A DNA stretch of 64,000 nt from JADCGM01 sp943370355. GTDB taxonomy: Bacteria > Pseudomonadota > Alphaproteobacteria > Sphingomonadales > Sphingomonadaceae. Below the pieces are notes generated by a model. The model ran no database searches. It was given only the letters and a program-made list of their open reading frames with translations, and had not been told where the DNA came from. How positions within the stretch are numbered: position 1 is the stretch's first letter; the number at the start of each line of letters is the position of its first letter. The stretch is taken from positions 62,001-126,000 of the forward strand of contig CALRQP020000006.1 of the NCBI GenBank assembly GCA_943370355.1, read 5' to 3'. This document shows positions 45,782 through 55,895 of this stretch, in pieces. A program made the translations under genes and the position numbers.

Positions 45782-47725
45782 GTGGGTATGGGGTTTCCGA
45801 TCGTCCGGCCGCGCGTGGCGCTGGCCGTCCTGCTGCTGAGCGCTGCCGGAGGCGCGGCCCCATTGTGCGCGCAGCAGACAGCCGAGCCCGCGATCGATCC
45901 CAACGCGCCAATGGCACCGCTTGGCGAGCTCGGTGTCGACTGGCCCGACATGACCGCAGCGCCCGATGCCGCGACCGCGAAGGATGCGGCCCCGGAAAGC
46001 GAAGTGCGTTACCGCATGGTCGTCGAAGGCCTCGACGATGTCGGTCTGGGCGAGCGCTACAAGGCGCTGTCGGCACTCGACAAAGACAAGACTGCCGAGA
46101 ATGTCGCCCAGCTCGACCGGCGTGCACGTGAGGACATTGCAACGATCGAGACGCTGCTCCGGGCCGGCGGCTGGTATGCGGGAAACACCACGAGCGAGAT
46201 CCGCCCCGGCGAAACCAAGGGCGCGCCGACCACCGTCACGCTGACCGTGGATCCCGGACCGCGCTACACCTTCTCCAAAGTCGATGTGATCACGCCCGAC
46301 GAATCGCCGCGCAGCCTTGTGCTCGAAACGCTGCGCGTCCGCGCCAAAGAACCGGTCGATGCAGCGGTCGTGCTCGCCGGCGAGACTCACATCCTGACCC
46401 AACTGCCCAACAAGGGCTATCCGTTCGTCAAGATCGGCGACCGCGACCTGCTCATCGATCATGACAGCCAGACTGCGGAATATACCGTGCCGGTCACGCC
46501 AGGCCCGCGCGTGCGGTTCGGGTCGATCCTGCTCGAAGACAAGACGTTGATGGGCCCGCGCCATGTGGCGAGCCTTGCCCGCTTTGCCCCGGGCCAGCTC
46601 TACGACGCGCGCCAGACCGAGGATTTGCGCCGTGCTCTCGTCGCGACCGGCCTGTTCAGCAGCGTCGCGCTGCGGCCGGTCCTGACCGGCATGGAAGTCG
46701 ACGGCGATCAGCTGGTCGACATCGACGTTTCGACCCTCCGCGCCCCGCCGCGCACCGTCACCGCGCAGGCCGGCTATTCGACCGGCGAGGGCATCCGCAC
46801 CGAACTCAGCTGGCAGCATCGCGCATTGATCCGTCCCGAAGGCGCACTGACGGCGCGCGGCGTCGTCGGCACGCAGGAGCAGCGGCTCGCGGGCGAACTG
46901 CGCTTCCACAATTTCCGCGAGCGCGACAATGTCCTGCTGCTCCGCACCGAAGCAAGCCACGAGAACCGCTCCGCCTATACCGCGCGCACCTTCACGATCG
47001 CCGGCAACCTGACCCGCGAGACCAACCTGATCTGGCAGAAGCTCTGGACCTATTCCTACGGCGCCGAATTCACCGCGACCGACGAGACCGACACCGACCT
47101 CGCCCGCAACCTCAGCCGCCGCCGCACCTTCCTGATCGCCTCCGCCCCATTGACACTCGGCTATGACGGCAGCGACGACCTGCTCGACCCCAAGCGCGGC
47201 TTCCGGCTCGCAGCACGGGTCGGCCCGGAAGTCTCATTCCAGAACAGCGCCTTCGGCTATCTCCGCGCACAGGTCGATGGCAGCGCCTATAAGCCGTTCG
47301 CGCGCGACAAATATGTGCTCGCCGGCCGGCTGCGCTTCGGCACGATCTTCGGCGCCAGCCGCGACCGCATCGCACCGTCGCGGCGCTTCTACGCGGGCGG
47401 TGGCGGCTCGGTGCGCGGCTTCGGCTATCAGGACATCGGGCCGAAGGATGCGTTCGACGATCCGATCGGCGGGCGTTCTTTGGCAGAGGCAGCGATCGAG
47501 CTGCGCGCCCGCTTCGGCAATTTCAGCATCGTGCCCTTCCTCGACGGCGGCCAGATCTACACCGGGCCGATCCCGCGCTTCGACAGCTTCCGCCTCGGAA
47601 CGGGCATCGGCGTGCGCTACCACACCGGCTTCGGCCCGATCCGCATCGACGTCGGCACCCCGATCAACCGCCAGCGCGGCGAGAGCCGCGTCGCGGTCTA
47701 TGTCGCGCTCGGACAAGCTTTCTGA
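45782..47725 (+). CDS. tamA: Translocation and assembly module protein TamA (Omp85 family)
   Basis: An outer-membrane Omp85 protein of 647 residues. After a signal peptide come POTRA-type domains (including GPRYTFSKVDVITPD and GQLYDARQTEDLRRALVATG). The beta-barrel begins near residue 330 and has the conserved GGGGSVRGFGY near residue 539, ending in Phe (VALGQAF), the usual BAM signal. It overlaps tamB by one base, which identifies it as TamA rather than BamA. The start may be GTG 45782 or ATG 45788. Confidence 0.93.
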   Translation: MGMGFPIVRPRVALAVLLLSAAGGAAPLCAQQTAEPAIDPNAPMAPLGELGVDWPDMTAAPDAATAKDAAPESEVRYRMVVEGLDDVGLGERYKALSALDKDKTAENVAQLDRRAREDIATIETLLRAGGWYAGNTTSEIRPGETKGAPTTVTLTVDPGPRYTFSKVDVITPDESPRSLVLETLRVRAKEPVDAAVVLAGETHILTQLPNKGYPFVKIGDRDLLIDHDSQTAEYTVPVTPGPRVRFGSILLEDKTLMGPRHVASLARFAPGQLYDARQTEDLRRALVATGLFSSVALRPVLTGMEVDGDQLVDIDVSTLRAPPRTVTAQAGYSTGEGIRTELSWQHRALIRPEGALTARGVVGTQEQRLAGELRFHNFRERDNVLLLRTEASHENRSAYTARTFTIAGNLTRETNLIWQKLWTYSYGAEFTATDETDTDLARNLSRRRTFLIASAPLTLGYDGSDDLLDPKRGFRLAARVGPEVSFQNSAFGYLRAQVDGSAYKPFARDKYVLAGRLRFGTIFGASRDRIAPSRRFYAGGGGSVRGFGYQDIGPKDAFDDPIGGRSLAEAAIELRARFGNFSIVPFLDGGQIYTGPIPRFDSFRLGTGIGVRYHTGFGPIRIDVGTPINRQRGESRVAVYVALGQAF

Positions 47726-50700
47726 TGGCGCAGCTTCGCCGCATCCTTGGCTGGGTGGCGCTGGGCCTCGGCGGCCTGTTCCTCATCGCGCTGCTGTCCA
47801 CCAACCTCGTCAACACGGATAGCGGCCGTGCCTTCCTCGCGCGCCAGCTCGTGCGGATCGCGCCCGAATCCGGCCTCCGCATCGCGGTCGGCCGGATCGA
47901 GGGCTCGATCTACGGCCGCGCGACACTGCATGACCTGACCTTCGCCGACCCCAAGGGCGTCTTCGTGCGCGTGCCGGTGGCGACGCTGGACTGGCGACCC
48001 GTGCAGCTGCTCCGCAAACGCGTCGAGATCCGCGAACTCACCGCGCCGATGGTCGACTGGCTCCGCGTCCCGAAACTCAACAAGACCGACAACAAGGGCC
48101 CGATCCTGCCTGACATCGACATCCGCGTCGGCAAGCTCGCGCTCGACCGGATCGTCATCGAACCGCCGGTCGCCGGCGCGCGGCATGAGGCGACGCTCTC
48201 GGGCAAGGCGGATATCCGCGCCGGCCGGGTGTTGGTCGATGCCGATGCGCATGTCATCGACGGCGGCGACCGCGTCCTGCTGAAACTCGATGCCGAACCG
48301 GACCGCGACAGGTTCGACATCGACGCGCGCGTGACCGCCCCCGCCCCGGGCGTGCTGACCGGCTTGCTCGGCCTGTCGAAACCCGTCGATCTCAAAATCG
48401 CCGGCGACGGCAAATGGAGCACCTGGCGCGGTCGGGCCGATGCCACCGTCGGCGGCAAATCACTGATGGCGCTCGCTCTCGCTGCCGACACCGGCAAGTT
48501 CCGCCTGACCGGCACCGCCGCGCCGGGACTGATCGCCGGAGGCGCAGTGCAACGGCTGACCGCGCCCAGCCTGACCATCGACGCGACGGCGAAGCTCGGC
48601 ACCCGCCGCGCTGATGTCACCATCGCGCTCGCCTCGCCCGAAGTGCGCCTGACCGCAAACGGCGGCCTCGACTTCGCGGCGGGCGACTATGACCGCTTCG
48701 CGGTCGCTGCGCGCCTGCTCCGCCCCAACGCACTGCTCAACGGCGCAACCGTCTCCGACGCCCGGCTCGCCGCCAAACTCGCCGGTCCGCTCGCGCATCC
48801 CATCGTCGACTTCGCCTTCACAACCCCGCGCCTCGCCGTCGCCACGACAGTGCTTGAACAACTGCGCGTCACCGGCCGCGCCGACACCGCCGCGAAGCCG
48901 CTTTTCGTGCCCGTCGTCGCGACCGTCGCGCGCGTCACCGGGCTCGGCTCCGACCTGCAGTCGATCCTGTCGAATGTGCGCGTCATCGGTCCCGTCACCG
49001 TCAAGGGCCTCACACTCTCGTCCAACGCGCTGACGCTGACCTCGGACAAGCTCACGGGCAAGGCGACGCTCGCCTTCGACCTGCGCACCGGCCATTATGA
49101 TGTCGGCATTCTCGGCAGCCTCGCGCGCTATCTGATCCCCGGTCTCGGCCTCGTCGATGTGCAGACCGACCTGCATGCCGTGCCAACCCCCGGCACCGGC
49201 CAGCTGCACCTGAGCGGCAAGGCCGTCGCCGTCGTGCGACGGCTCGACAATGGCTTTTTCCGCTCACTCATGCAGGGCCTGCCCACCGTCACCGCCGACA
49301 TCGATCTGCCGCCCGGAACCGGCTCGACCGTCTTCAGCAACCTGCGCCTGACCTCGCCCGGCCTGCGCCTCGCGGGCGGTGGCGACCGGCTGCGCGACGG
49401 CACCTTCCGGATCGCGGCGACCGGCGTGTCGGGGCGCTACGGCCCGGCGACCGTCAAAATCGACGGCAAGCTGCCCAACCCGCGCGTCGATCTCGTCCTC
49501 GCTCGCCCCGGCTTCGGCATCGGGCTTGCCGACGTGCGCGGCGCGCTGACCCCGGCCGGGACGGGCTGGACCTTCGCCGCCACCGGCGACACCAGCTATG
49601 GTCCCGCGAGCATCAAGGGCAGCATCGGCGGCGCGCCCGTTGCGATTGACATCGCTGCGCTCAACATCGCCGGGCTGACCGCCGAGGGCACGTTGCGTAG
49701 CGATGGCGAGGTGCTGGGCGGATCGCTCGCGGTCAGCGGCAGCGGCGTCACCGGCACCGTCCGCCTGTCGCCCGCCGGACCCATTCAGCGCGTCGACGCC
49801 GACCTGAAATTCGCCACTGCGCGGCTGGCACTTCTCCCGCCTGTCTCAATCGCCAAGGGTACGCTCACCGCAACCGTCCTCATGAATGCCGACGCGCCGA
49901 CGGTCACGGCAAAGCTCAACGCAACCGGCATCCGCCGCGGCACCCTGACATTGACCAGCGCCGATCTCGACATCGACTACCAGGCCGGGCGCGGCGAGGC
50001 GACCGGCAAGATCGCCGGCCGGCAGGGGGCCGCCTTCGCCATCACCGGCGGCGTCGCCTTCGCGCCCGACATGCTGACCGTCACCGCGGCCGGAACGGTC
50101 GACAAGCAGGCGGTGCGCCTGACCACGCCCGCCGTGCTCACCCGCGTCCCCGGCGGCTGGCGTCTCGCGCCGACGACGCTCGACCTGTCGGGCGGCAGCG
50201 CGACGATTGGCGGCACCTTCGGCAACGACAGCGCGATCACCGCCAAGCTCGACGGCCTCGGCCTCGGCCTCGTCGATCTCTTCTACCCCGGCCTTGGCCT
50301 CGGCGGCACGGTGTCCGGCACCGTCGTGGCGATCCTGCCCGGCGACGGCGGCCTGCCGCGTGGCCGCGTCAATCTGCGCGTCGCCCGCTTCACCCGCGCC
50401 GGAATTGCAGCAGTATCTCTACCGGTCGATCTCGGCGTCAGCGCCGCGATCGAAAATGGCACGGCGGCAATGAAGGCCGTCGTCGTACGCGGCGGCGCGA
50501 TCGTCGGCCGCGCGCAGGCGCAGCTGAAGCCGATCCCCGGCCGCGCCGAGGATCGCTGGCTCGAACGGCTGCTCGCCGCGCCGCTGACCGCGCAGCTGCG
50601 CTTCAACGGCCCCGCCGATGCGATCTGGCCGCTGCTCAACATCCGCGCCTTCGACATCAAGGGCCCGCTCGCCATCGCCGCCGACTTCGGCGGCCGCCTC

Positions 50701-51861
50701 GGCGAACCGACCATTACCGGCCGCATGACCAGCAACGGCCTGCGCTTCGAATCCGCCGTGCTCGGCACCACCGTCGACAATCTCGCAGTCAACAGCCGCT
50801 TCGACGGGTCGCGCGTTGAATTCACCTCGATCAGCGGCACCGCCGGCAAGGGTGGCACGATCACCGGCTCGGGCCAGATCGACCTGTCGCTCGAGCGCGG
50901 CTTCCCGGTCGACATGCGCTTCGATGCGAAGAACGCGCAGATCCTGCGCCGCGACGACCTGCGCGCCACCGCGACCGGTCCGATCCACATCACCTCGAAC
51001 AAGGACGGCGGTCTCATCAAGGGCGAGCTCAGGATCGACAAGGCGCAGTTCCGCATCGGCCGCCCGCAGCTGGAGACCGTACCCGAACTCGCCTTCCGCG
51101 AACGCGGCCAGGGCATCGATGCGGCCGTCGCAGCGCGCAAGCCGACGATCTGGCGCATGGACGTGTCCGCCGACGCCAACAACAAGATCGCCGTGACCGG
51201 CATGGGCCTCGATTCCGAATGGTCGGCGAAGGTGAAGATCGGCGGACAGGCCGACGCGCCGCAGATCACCGGCACCGCCGAACTGGTGCGCGGCGGCTAT
51301 GAATTCGCCGGCAAGCGCTTCGAACTCACGCGCGGCCGCCTGCGCTTTACCGGCGGCTTCCCGCCCGACCCGATCGTCGACATCGTCGCCGCCGCCAATG
51401 TGCAGGGCGTGACGGCGACGATCACCATCGCCGGCACCGGCCAGCACCCCGAAATCGCCTTCAGTTCGATCCCGGCGCTGCCCGAGGACGAAGTCCTGTC
51501 GCGCGTGCTGTTCGGCAGCTCGATCACCAATCTGAGCGCACCGGAAGCGTTGCAGCTCGCCGGTGCCGTCGCGTCGCTGCGCGGCGGCAAGGGCAATTTC
51601 GACGTGCTCGGCGCCGTCCGCAAGGCGCTGCGCATCGACCGGCTGCGCGTCCTCCCCGGCGACACCACCAAGGGCCGCGGCACCGCCGTCGCCGCCGGCG
51701 AATATATCGGCGACCGCGTCTATGTGGAGGTCGCGTCAGACGCGCAGGGCTATACCGCAACGCAGATCGAAATCTCCCTGACCCGCTCGCTCTCAATCCT
51801 GAGCCAGGTCGCGACGGTCGGCGGGAACAGCGTCAACCTGAAATGGTCGAAGGATTATTAG
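47725..51861 (+). CDS. tamB: Translocation and assembly module protein TamB
   Basis: An inner-membrane-anchored AsmA/TamB-type protein of 1378 residues, spanning the periplasm. One N-terminal helix (LGGLFLIALLSTNLVNTDSG) is followed by a long beta-rich, repetitive region and the DUF490 domain at the C-terminus (FELTRGRLRFTGGFPPDPIV and LPEDEVLSRVLFGSSITNLS). It pairs with TamA to help outer-membrane protein assembly and is also linked to phospholipid transport in this family. Starts on the tamA stop (TGATG). Confidence 0.94.
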   Translation: MAQLRRILGWVALGLGGLFLIALLSTNLVNTDSGRAFLARQLVRIAPESGLRIAVGRIEGSIYGRATLHDLTFADPKGVFVRVPVATLDWRPVQLLRKRVEIRELTAPMVDWLRVPKLNKTDNKGPILPDIDIRVGKLALDRIVIEPPVAGARHEATLSGKADIRAGRVLVDADAHVIDGGDRVLLKLDAEPDRDRFDIDARVTAPAPGVLTGLLGLSKPVDLKIAGDGKWSTWRGRADATVGGKSLMALALAADTGKFRLTGTAAPGLIAGGAVQRLTAPSLTIDATAKLGTRRADVTIALASPEVRLTANGGLDFAAGDYDRFAVAARLLRPNALLNGATVSDARLAAKLAGPLAHPIVDFAFTTPRLAVATTVLEQLRVTGRADTAAKPLFVPVVATVARVTGLGSDLQSILSNVRVIGPVTVKGLTLSSNALTLTSDKLTGKATLAFDLRTGHYDVGILGSLARYLIPGLGLVDVQTDLHAVPTPGTGQLHLSGKAVAVVRRLDNGFFRSLMQGLPTVTADIDLPPGTGSTVFSNLRLTSPGLRLAGGGDRLRDGTFRIAATGVSGRYGPATVKIDGKLPNPRVDLVLARPGFGIGLADVRGALTPAGTGWTFAATGDTSYGPASIKGSIGGAPVAIDIAALNIAGLTAEGTLRSDGEVLGGSLAVSGSGVTGTVRLSPAGPIQRVDADLKFATARLALLPPVSIAKGTLTATVLMNADAPTVTAKLNATGIRRGTLTLTSADLDIDYQAGRGEATGKIAGRQGAAFAITGGVAFAPDMLTVTAAGTVDKQAVRLTTPAVLTRVPGGWRLAPTTLDLSGGSATIGGTFGNDSAITAKLDGLGLGLVDLFYPGLGLGGTVSGTVVAILPGDGGLPRGRVNLRVARFTRAGIAAVSLPVDLGVSAAIENGTAAMKAVVVRGGAIVGRAQAQLKPIPGRAEDRWLERLLAAPLTAQLRFNGPADAIWPLLNIRAFDIKGPLAIAADFGGRLGEPTITGRMTSNGLRFESAVLGTTVDNLAVNSRFDGSRVEFTSISGTAGKGGTITGSGQIDLSLERGFPVDMRFDAKNAQILRRDDLRATATGPIHITSNKDGGLIKGELRIDKAQFRIGRPQLETVPELAFRERGQGIDAAVAARKPTIWRMDVSADANNKIAVTGMGLDSEWSAKVKIGGQADAPQITGTAELVRGGYEFAGKRFELTRGRLRFTGGFPPDPIVDIVAAANVQGVTATITIAGTGQHPEIAFSSIPALPEDEVLSRVLFGSSITNLSAPEALQLAGAVASLRGGKGNFDVLGAVRKALRIDRLRVLPGDTTKGRGTAVAAGEYIGDRVYVEVASDAQGYTATQIEISLTRSLSILSQVATVGGNSVNLKWSKDY

Positions 51862-51929
51862 GGGTACGACGGCGCTGAAACGTCCGGAGGCCGAATGTCA
51901 CCTTATGGGTGGGTAGCTGCCGCCGACAC

Positions 51930-52097
51930 TCAACCGCGCGGCACCGTCAAGACCCACCCAACGGCGAACCATAGGGCAGGGAGAGCCACCAACCCGACAA
52001 TCACCCAACGCTTGGATTTTGCGGCCCAGATTATGGCAAACGGGGCTGTCACAGCCCATAGTCCACCAAGCAACATGACAAAGCCGGTTGCGTTCAC
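51930..52097 (-). CDS. Small two-helix membrane protein, unknown
   Basis: A short frame from GTG 52097 (or ATG 52076) codes for 55 residues with two hydrophobic helices (LLGGLWAVTAPFAIIW and WVIVGLVALPALWFAVGWVL) separated by a basic turn (AAKSKR), ending RG. The surrounding 51862-52203 gap has lower GC than tamB. Nothing else is recognised in it. No strong ribosome-binding site is seen. Confidence 0.45.
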   Translation of the reverse strand: MNATGFVMLLGGLWAVTAPFAIIWAAKSKRWVIVGLVALPALWFAVGWVLTVPRG

Positions 52098-52203
52098 CGT
52101 CTTAGGTTACGTTGGCGCATTAACGTCCGCAATGAAGTCGCTAGCCGACCGTCCGCTTTACGAGTCCGTTGCTCGGCAACTCGCGACAAAAGGACGGAAC
52201 TCG

Positions 52204-54432
52204 CTATCGAGCCGGACCGTTCGGGAGCCGCACATATCCGGTCACCGCGCTTGATCCTGACAGCAGCGTCCAATTGGTCGGCGTGCCACCCGGCTTCGGC
52301 GCTCCCACCGGCAATCCCGGCGTCGCCGCCAAATAGCGGATTTCGACGTTCGTGTCCGGTGCTCGCTTGAAGCGGAATGCCAGACTGACGGGCGATGCCG
52401 ATCCGTAGCGCAGGCCGGTCCAGTCGTCCGCCAAAAGCGTGACCGGATAGCCGTTCAGCGTCGGCGCTTCGAGCGGCTTGCTGCTGCGGATGGCGAGGCG
52501 GAGGCCGATGATCGGCGGCGCGGCGATGCGCAGCGTCTCGCGCCCATCCGCACCTGCCGGCTCGGGTGTCAGCGTCAACAGCGACGCGGTCGTCTGGCCG
52601 CTCGGTGTGGTCAGCCATTTGAGGCGGCTCATCGGCTGCAGATCGAGCGGCATGACGCGGCCTTTCGGCAATTCGGACGCGCCCGACCATGTCGCCCAGC
52701 TGCCCGTGCCGGTCGTGCTGTCGGTCAGATGGAACAGGTCGCCGGGCCGGGGCTGGCGGGCGGAGAAGCCGCTGGTCAACGCGACGACCACGCCGCCAAC
52801 CGTCGCGGCACCCAGCAAGACCAGCGATCCTGCCGCCGAGGCGCGACGCTGCCCGCTCCAGGCAAAGATCAGCGGGAACAGCAGCAGCAACGCGTGCAGT
52901 ACTGCAATCGCCAGCAGGCCCGGCGTCTCCGACCCCAGCGAGACATAGGCCTGCCGCGCCAGCTGCGCCGCGAGCGCGAACACGAGGCCGCCGGCTACCG
53001 CCGTCGACCAGCCCGCCGCCGCCGAGTCCAGTCCGCGCCGCTCGGCGACAAGGCCGAGCACCGCTGCGATCAGCAGCGGCCATTCGAAGATATAGGCCCC
53101 GCCCGGCACATAAAGCTGCAACAGCACCGACAGCAGGAGTGCCAGCAGCATCGTGCCGATCCACAGCCCCCAGCCGCCGATGGCGCGCCAGCGGCTCAGC
53201 CATTTGGCCATTGAAAGGGACCAACCGGTCGCAACGGCAATGTAGATCGCAAATAGCGGCGTCAGTTCGGCGAGCATCTCACGGTCGCCAATGACACCAA
53301 CGCCGTGGAGCAGAGTCCGCAGCCCGAACAGCAACCCGAATACGCCCGCGACCGTGACCAGCGCGCCGATCAGTCCGAGCAGCACGCGCCCGATGCCCGT
53401 CCTGGTCCGCACCGCCAGCAGCCCGACCAGCGCTGCGCCACCCACGACCAGCAGCCAGCCGAAGCCGAGCGGATAATGCGCGACGGTTTGGCCGAACAGG
53501 TCGAAATAGGCCGAATCGCTGCCGCGGTCCGGCAGTCTGTCGGCAAAGGCCAGCGCCTGCGTCATCGACAGGCCGAACTCGCCGAGATGCTGGAGCGACC
53601 CCCGGTCGATGTTCGCCGCGCTGTCGGTCGGATTGTGATAATCGAACTGCCCGCCGACGAACGCCGAATTGATCCCGGCAATGCCCGCATCGAGCGACAC
53701 CGACAGGTCGGTGTCATTGGGCAGCAGCTTGTAGATCGCGTCGGTCAGGCTCGACCCCGCCGGATGCGGCGCATGCGTCGCCCATAGCCGGATCAGCTCG
53801 GCATTGCCCGGCGAGGTCTGGAACATCGTCGCCCGGCCCGCTGACCCCCGCGCCTCGACATTGACGACGATGCCGACATGCTTGGCGAGCCGGTGCTCCT
53901 TGAAGAAAGCCGTCGCGCCGAGCAGGCCAAGTTCCTCGCCGTCGGTGAACAGGAAGATCACGTCGCGCTTCGGCTGCGGCCCGCGCGCCATCTGCCGCGC
54001 GGTGTCCAGCGTAACCGACGTCCCCGCCCCGTCGTCGCTCGCGCCGAACGAGTAAGGCACCGCGTCATAATGCGCCATCAGCGCGACCGCTGGCGTCGTC
54101 CGGTCCGTCCCCGGCAGCACCGCGACGATGTTGTCGACGGGTGCCGCAAGAATGCCCGGCCATTTGACCGACTGCCGCACCGCGAACGCATGCTGGATCT
54201 CGACCTCGAGCCCCGCCTTGCGCAGTTCGCCCGCCAGCCAGTCGCGCACCCGCGCTGCCTCGGGCGACCCGCTGACATGCGGCTTGGCGGAAATCGCGCG
54301 CACCGTCTCCATCGCCCGCTCGGCCGAAAAGCCCGTCGCACCCGTCGGCTGCGGTGCCGGCGTCATCTCCGCCCAGGCCGCGATCAGGAACGCGGCAAGG
54401 AGCGTCAGCGGTAGCGCGAGCAATTTGAACAT
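52204..54432 (-). CDS. M28-family membrane metallopeptidase
   Basis: A 742-residue protein. An N-terminal signal or anchor helix is followed by an M28 peptidase domain with zinc ligands in ALMAHYDAVPYS and GASDDGAG, the catalytic Glu in FTDGEELGLLG, and NVEARGSAG. Several membrane helices follow (roughly residues 325-560), then a C-terminal soluble domain. This layout resembles the ER Fxna-like branch of M28. The catalytic domain should face the periplasm. Substrate unknown. Confidence 0.88.
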   Translation of the reverse strand: MFKLLALPLTLLAAFLIAAWAEMTPAPQPTGATGFSAERAMETVRAISAKPHVSGSPEAARVRDWLAGELRKAGLEVEIQHAFAVRQSVKWPGILAAPVDNIVAVLPGTDRTTPAVALMAHYDAVPYSFGASDDGAGTSVTLDTARQMARGPQPKRDVIFLFTDGEELGLLGATAFFKEHRLAKHVGIVVNVEARGSAGRATMFQTSPGNAELIRLWATHAPHPAGSSLTDAIYKLLPNDTDLSVSLDAGIAGINSAFVGGQFDYHNPTDSAANIDRGSLQHLGEFGLSMTQALAFADRLPDRGSDSAYFDLFGQTVAHYPLGFGWLLVVGGAALVGLLAVRTRTGIGRVLLGLIGALVTVAGVFGLLFGLRTLLHGVGVIGDREMLAELTPLFAIYIAVATGWSLSMAKWLSRWRAIGGWGLWIGTMLLALLLSVLLQLYVPGGAYIFEWPLLIAAVLGLVAERRGLDSAAAGWSTAVAGGLVFALAAQLARQAYVSLGSETPGLLAIAVLHALLLLFPLIFAWSGQRRASAAGSLVLLGAATVGGVVVALTSGFSARQPRPGDLFHLTDSTTGTGSWATWSGASELPKGRVMPLDLQPMSRLKWLTTPSGQTTASLLTLTPEPAGADGRETLRIAAPPIIGLRLAIRSSKPLEAPTLNGYPVTLLADDWTGLRYGSASPVSLAFRFKRAPDTNVEIRYLAATPGLPVGAPKPGGTPTNWTLLSGSSAVTGYVRLPNGPAR

Positions 54433-54479
54433 CGGTCCCCCCGGATTTGGCAGGACTATGCGGCGGTTGGGCCGCTCTG

Positions 54480-55526
54480 TCAGCCCCGCCCGATGAGCTT
54501 CCGCGCCATCGCATCGGCAACCGCATCGGTCGGCGTCGCCGTCGCATCCGATTCAGCGAAGATTGCCCCCAGGCGCCCTTCGATTTCGGCGATCTGTTTG
54601 GTCACCGCCGCCGCGTCGCCGCTCCCAAGATACTCGGCCACGACATTGATGATGCCGCCCGCGTTGATGACATAGTCCGGCGCATAAAGGATGCCGCGCG
54701 CATGCAGCCGCGCGCCGTCATCGGGCGTCGCCAGCTGGTTGTTCGCGGCCCCCGCGACGATCGCGACATTCAGCGCCGGGATCGACTTGGCATCGAGCAC
54801 CGCCCCGAGCGCACAGGGGCTGAACACGTCCGCAGCCACCGACGCGATTTCCGCGACACCGGTATGCTGCCCGCCGAACTCCGCCGCGGCGCGCCACGCC
54901 TTGCCCTCGTCGATGTCGGCCACCGTCAGCTTCGCGCCCACGGCCGCGAGCTTGCCGGCCAGCGCATAGCCGACCGAGCCGAGCCCCTGGATCGCGATAT
55001 GCACACCGCTCAGATCGTCACGCCCCAGCTTGTGGCGCACCGCAGCGCGCACGCCGAGGAACACACCCTCCGCCGTCGACGGCCCCGGGTTGCCGCCCGC
55101 CTTGCCGCCCGACACCGGCAGGCCCGACACATATCGCGTGCGCCGCGAGATCACCGTCATGTCCTGGTCGGACATGCCGACATCCTCGGCGGTCACATAG
55201 GCGCCGCCCAGCGAGTTGATCGCACTGCCGAACGCCTCGAGGAACGCCTCGCTCTTGTTCGGCGTGGCCCCCTTCAAGATGACCGCCTTACCGCCGCCCA
55301 TCGGCAGCCCGGCCATGGCATTTTTGTAGCTCATGCCGCGCGACAGCCGAAGCGCGTCGGTCAGCGCCGCATCCTCATTCGCATAGGACCAATAACGCGC
55401 GCCGCCTGCCGCCGGCCCGAGATGGGTCGAGTGGATCGCGATGATCGCACGCAGGCCAGTCGCGGTATCGGTGAAAAAATGAACACCCTCGTGGGCATCG
55501 AAATCGGTCGCGCCGAACACCGCCAT
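54480..55526 (-). CDS. Leu/Glu/Phe/Val-type amino-acid dehydrogenase
   Basis: A 348-residue NAD(P)-dependent dehydrogenase. The substrate domain has GPAAGGARYWSYANED and the catalytic Lys in RGMSYKNAMAGLPMGGGKA; the nucleotide-binding fold has IQGLGSVGYALAGKLAAVGA. Such enzymes deaminate branched-chain or aromatic amino acids. The precise substrate is undecided; leucine dehydrogenase is the closest label. ATG 55526 is chosen over a 42-codon upstream extension that runs towards the tRNA-His gene. Confidence 0.88.
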   Translation of the reverse strand: MAVFGATDFDAHEGVHFFTDTATGLRAIIAIHSTHLGPAAGGARYWSYANEDAALTDALRLSRGMSYKNAMAGLPMGGGKAVILKGATPNKSEAFLEAFGSAINSLGGAYVTAEDVGMSDQDMTVISRRTRYVSGLPVSGGKAGGNPGPSTAEGVFLGVRAAVRHKLGRDDLSGVHIAIQGLGSVGYALAGKLAAVGAKLTVADIDEGKAWRAAAEFGGQHTGVAEIASVAADVFSPCALGAVLDAKSIPALNVAIVAGAANNQLATPDDGARLHARGILYAPDYVINAGGIINVVAEYLGSGDAAAVTKQIAEIEGRLGAIFAESDATATPTDAVADAMARKLIGRG

Positions 55527-55607
55527 CGCCGAACACTCCAAGCAATAATGTTTCAAGCGCGCGCAATAAACGAACGGGGCCGATTTGCAACGGCAGACAG
55601 GGGAGGA

Positions 55608-55685
55608 TGGGGCGACCGACGGGGATTGAACCCGCAACCTCCGGTACCACAAACCGGCGCTCTAACCAATTGAGCTACGGTCGCC
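55608..55685 (-). tRNA. tRNA-His (GTG)
   Basis: On the minus strand a complete cloverleaf starts GGCGACCG and ends CGGTCGC-C-CCA. The extra G at position -1 pairs with C73, the hallmark of tRNA-His. The anticodon loop reads TTGTGGT with anticodon GTG, and the T-loop is GGTTCAATC. CCA is encoded. Confidence 0.97.
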
Positions 55686-55812
55686 ACGGCGTGTCCGATA
55701 TAACCGTCACGCGAGGGAGCGCAGATACGGCCCCGTCCGTTGACCGTCAAGGCGAGCCGCGACCTGGGAGCGAGACGTCACCCTGCGGCACAGGCTGCAT
55801 TGCCTGAAAATG

Positions 55813-55826
55813 CGGCAGTGCTGCCG
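55813..55826. promoter_or_regulatory. Inverted repeat upstream of the glnB promoter
   Basis: CGGCAG-TG-CTGCCG is a 6-bp inverted repeat around a 2-nt centre, 54-67 bp upstream of the sigma-54 element. It might be an activator site, but does not match the usual NtrC consensus well. Confidence 0.3.
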
Positions 55827-55879
55827 TAGAGCTAAGCAAACACCGCCGGCTTTGGTCGCCGTCCCCTCTATGGCCCGTC

Positions 55880-55895
55880 TGGCACGAACCGTGCA
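55880..55895 (+). promoter_or_regulatory. Sigma-54-type promoter for glnB-glnA
   Basis: TGGCACGAACCGTGCA matches the -24/-12 consensus TGGCACG-N4-TTGCA at all but one defined position, with the exact 10-bp gap between GG (55881-55882) and GC (55893-55894). Transcription would begin near 55906, about 78 nt before the glnB GTG. This fits NtrC-type nitrogen control of glnB-glnA. Confidence 0.75.

Noticed and set aside
45737..46960. 407-residue frame opposite tamA
   Set aside because: Shadow; tamA has a signal peptide, POTRA domains and a barrel in the other strand.
51895..52254. 119-residue plus-strand frame after tamB
   Set aside because: No hydrophobic or domain pattern; the opposite strand holds a better membrane-protein frame.
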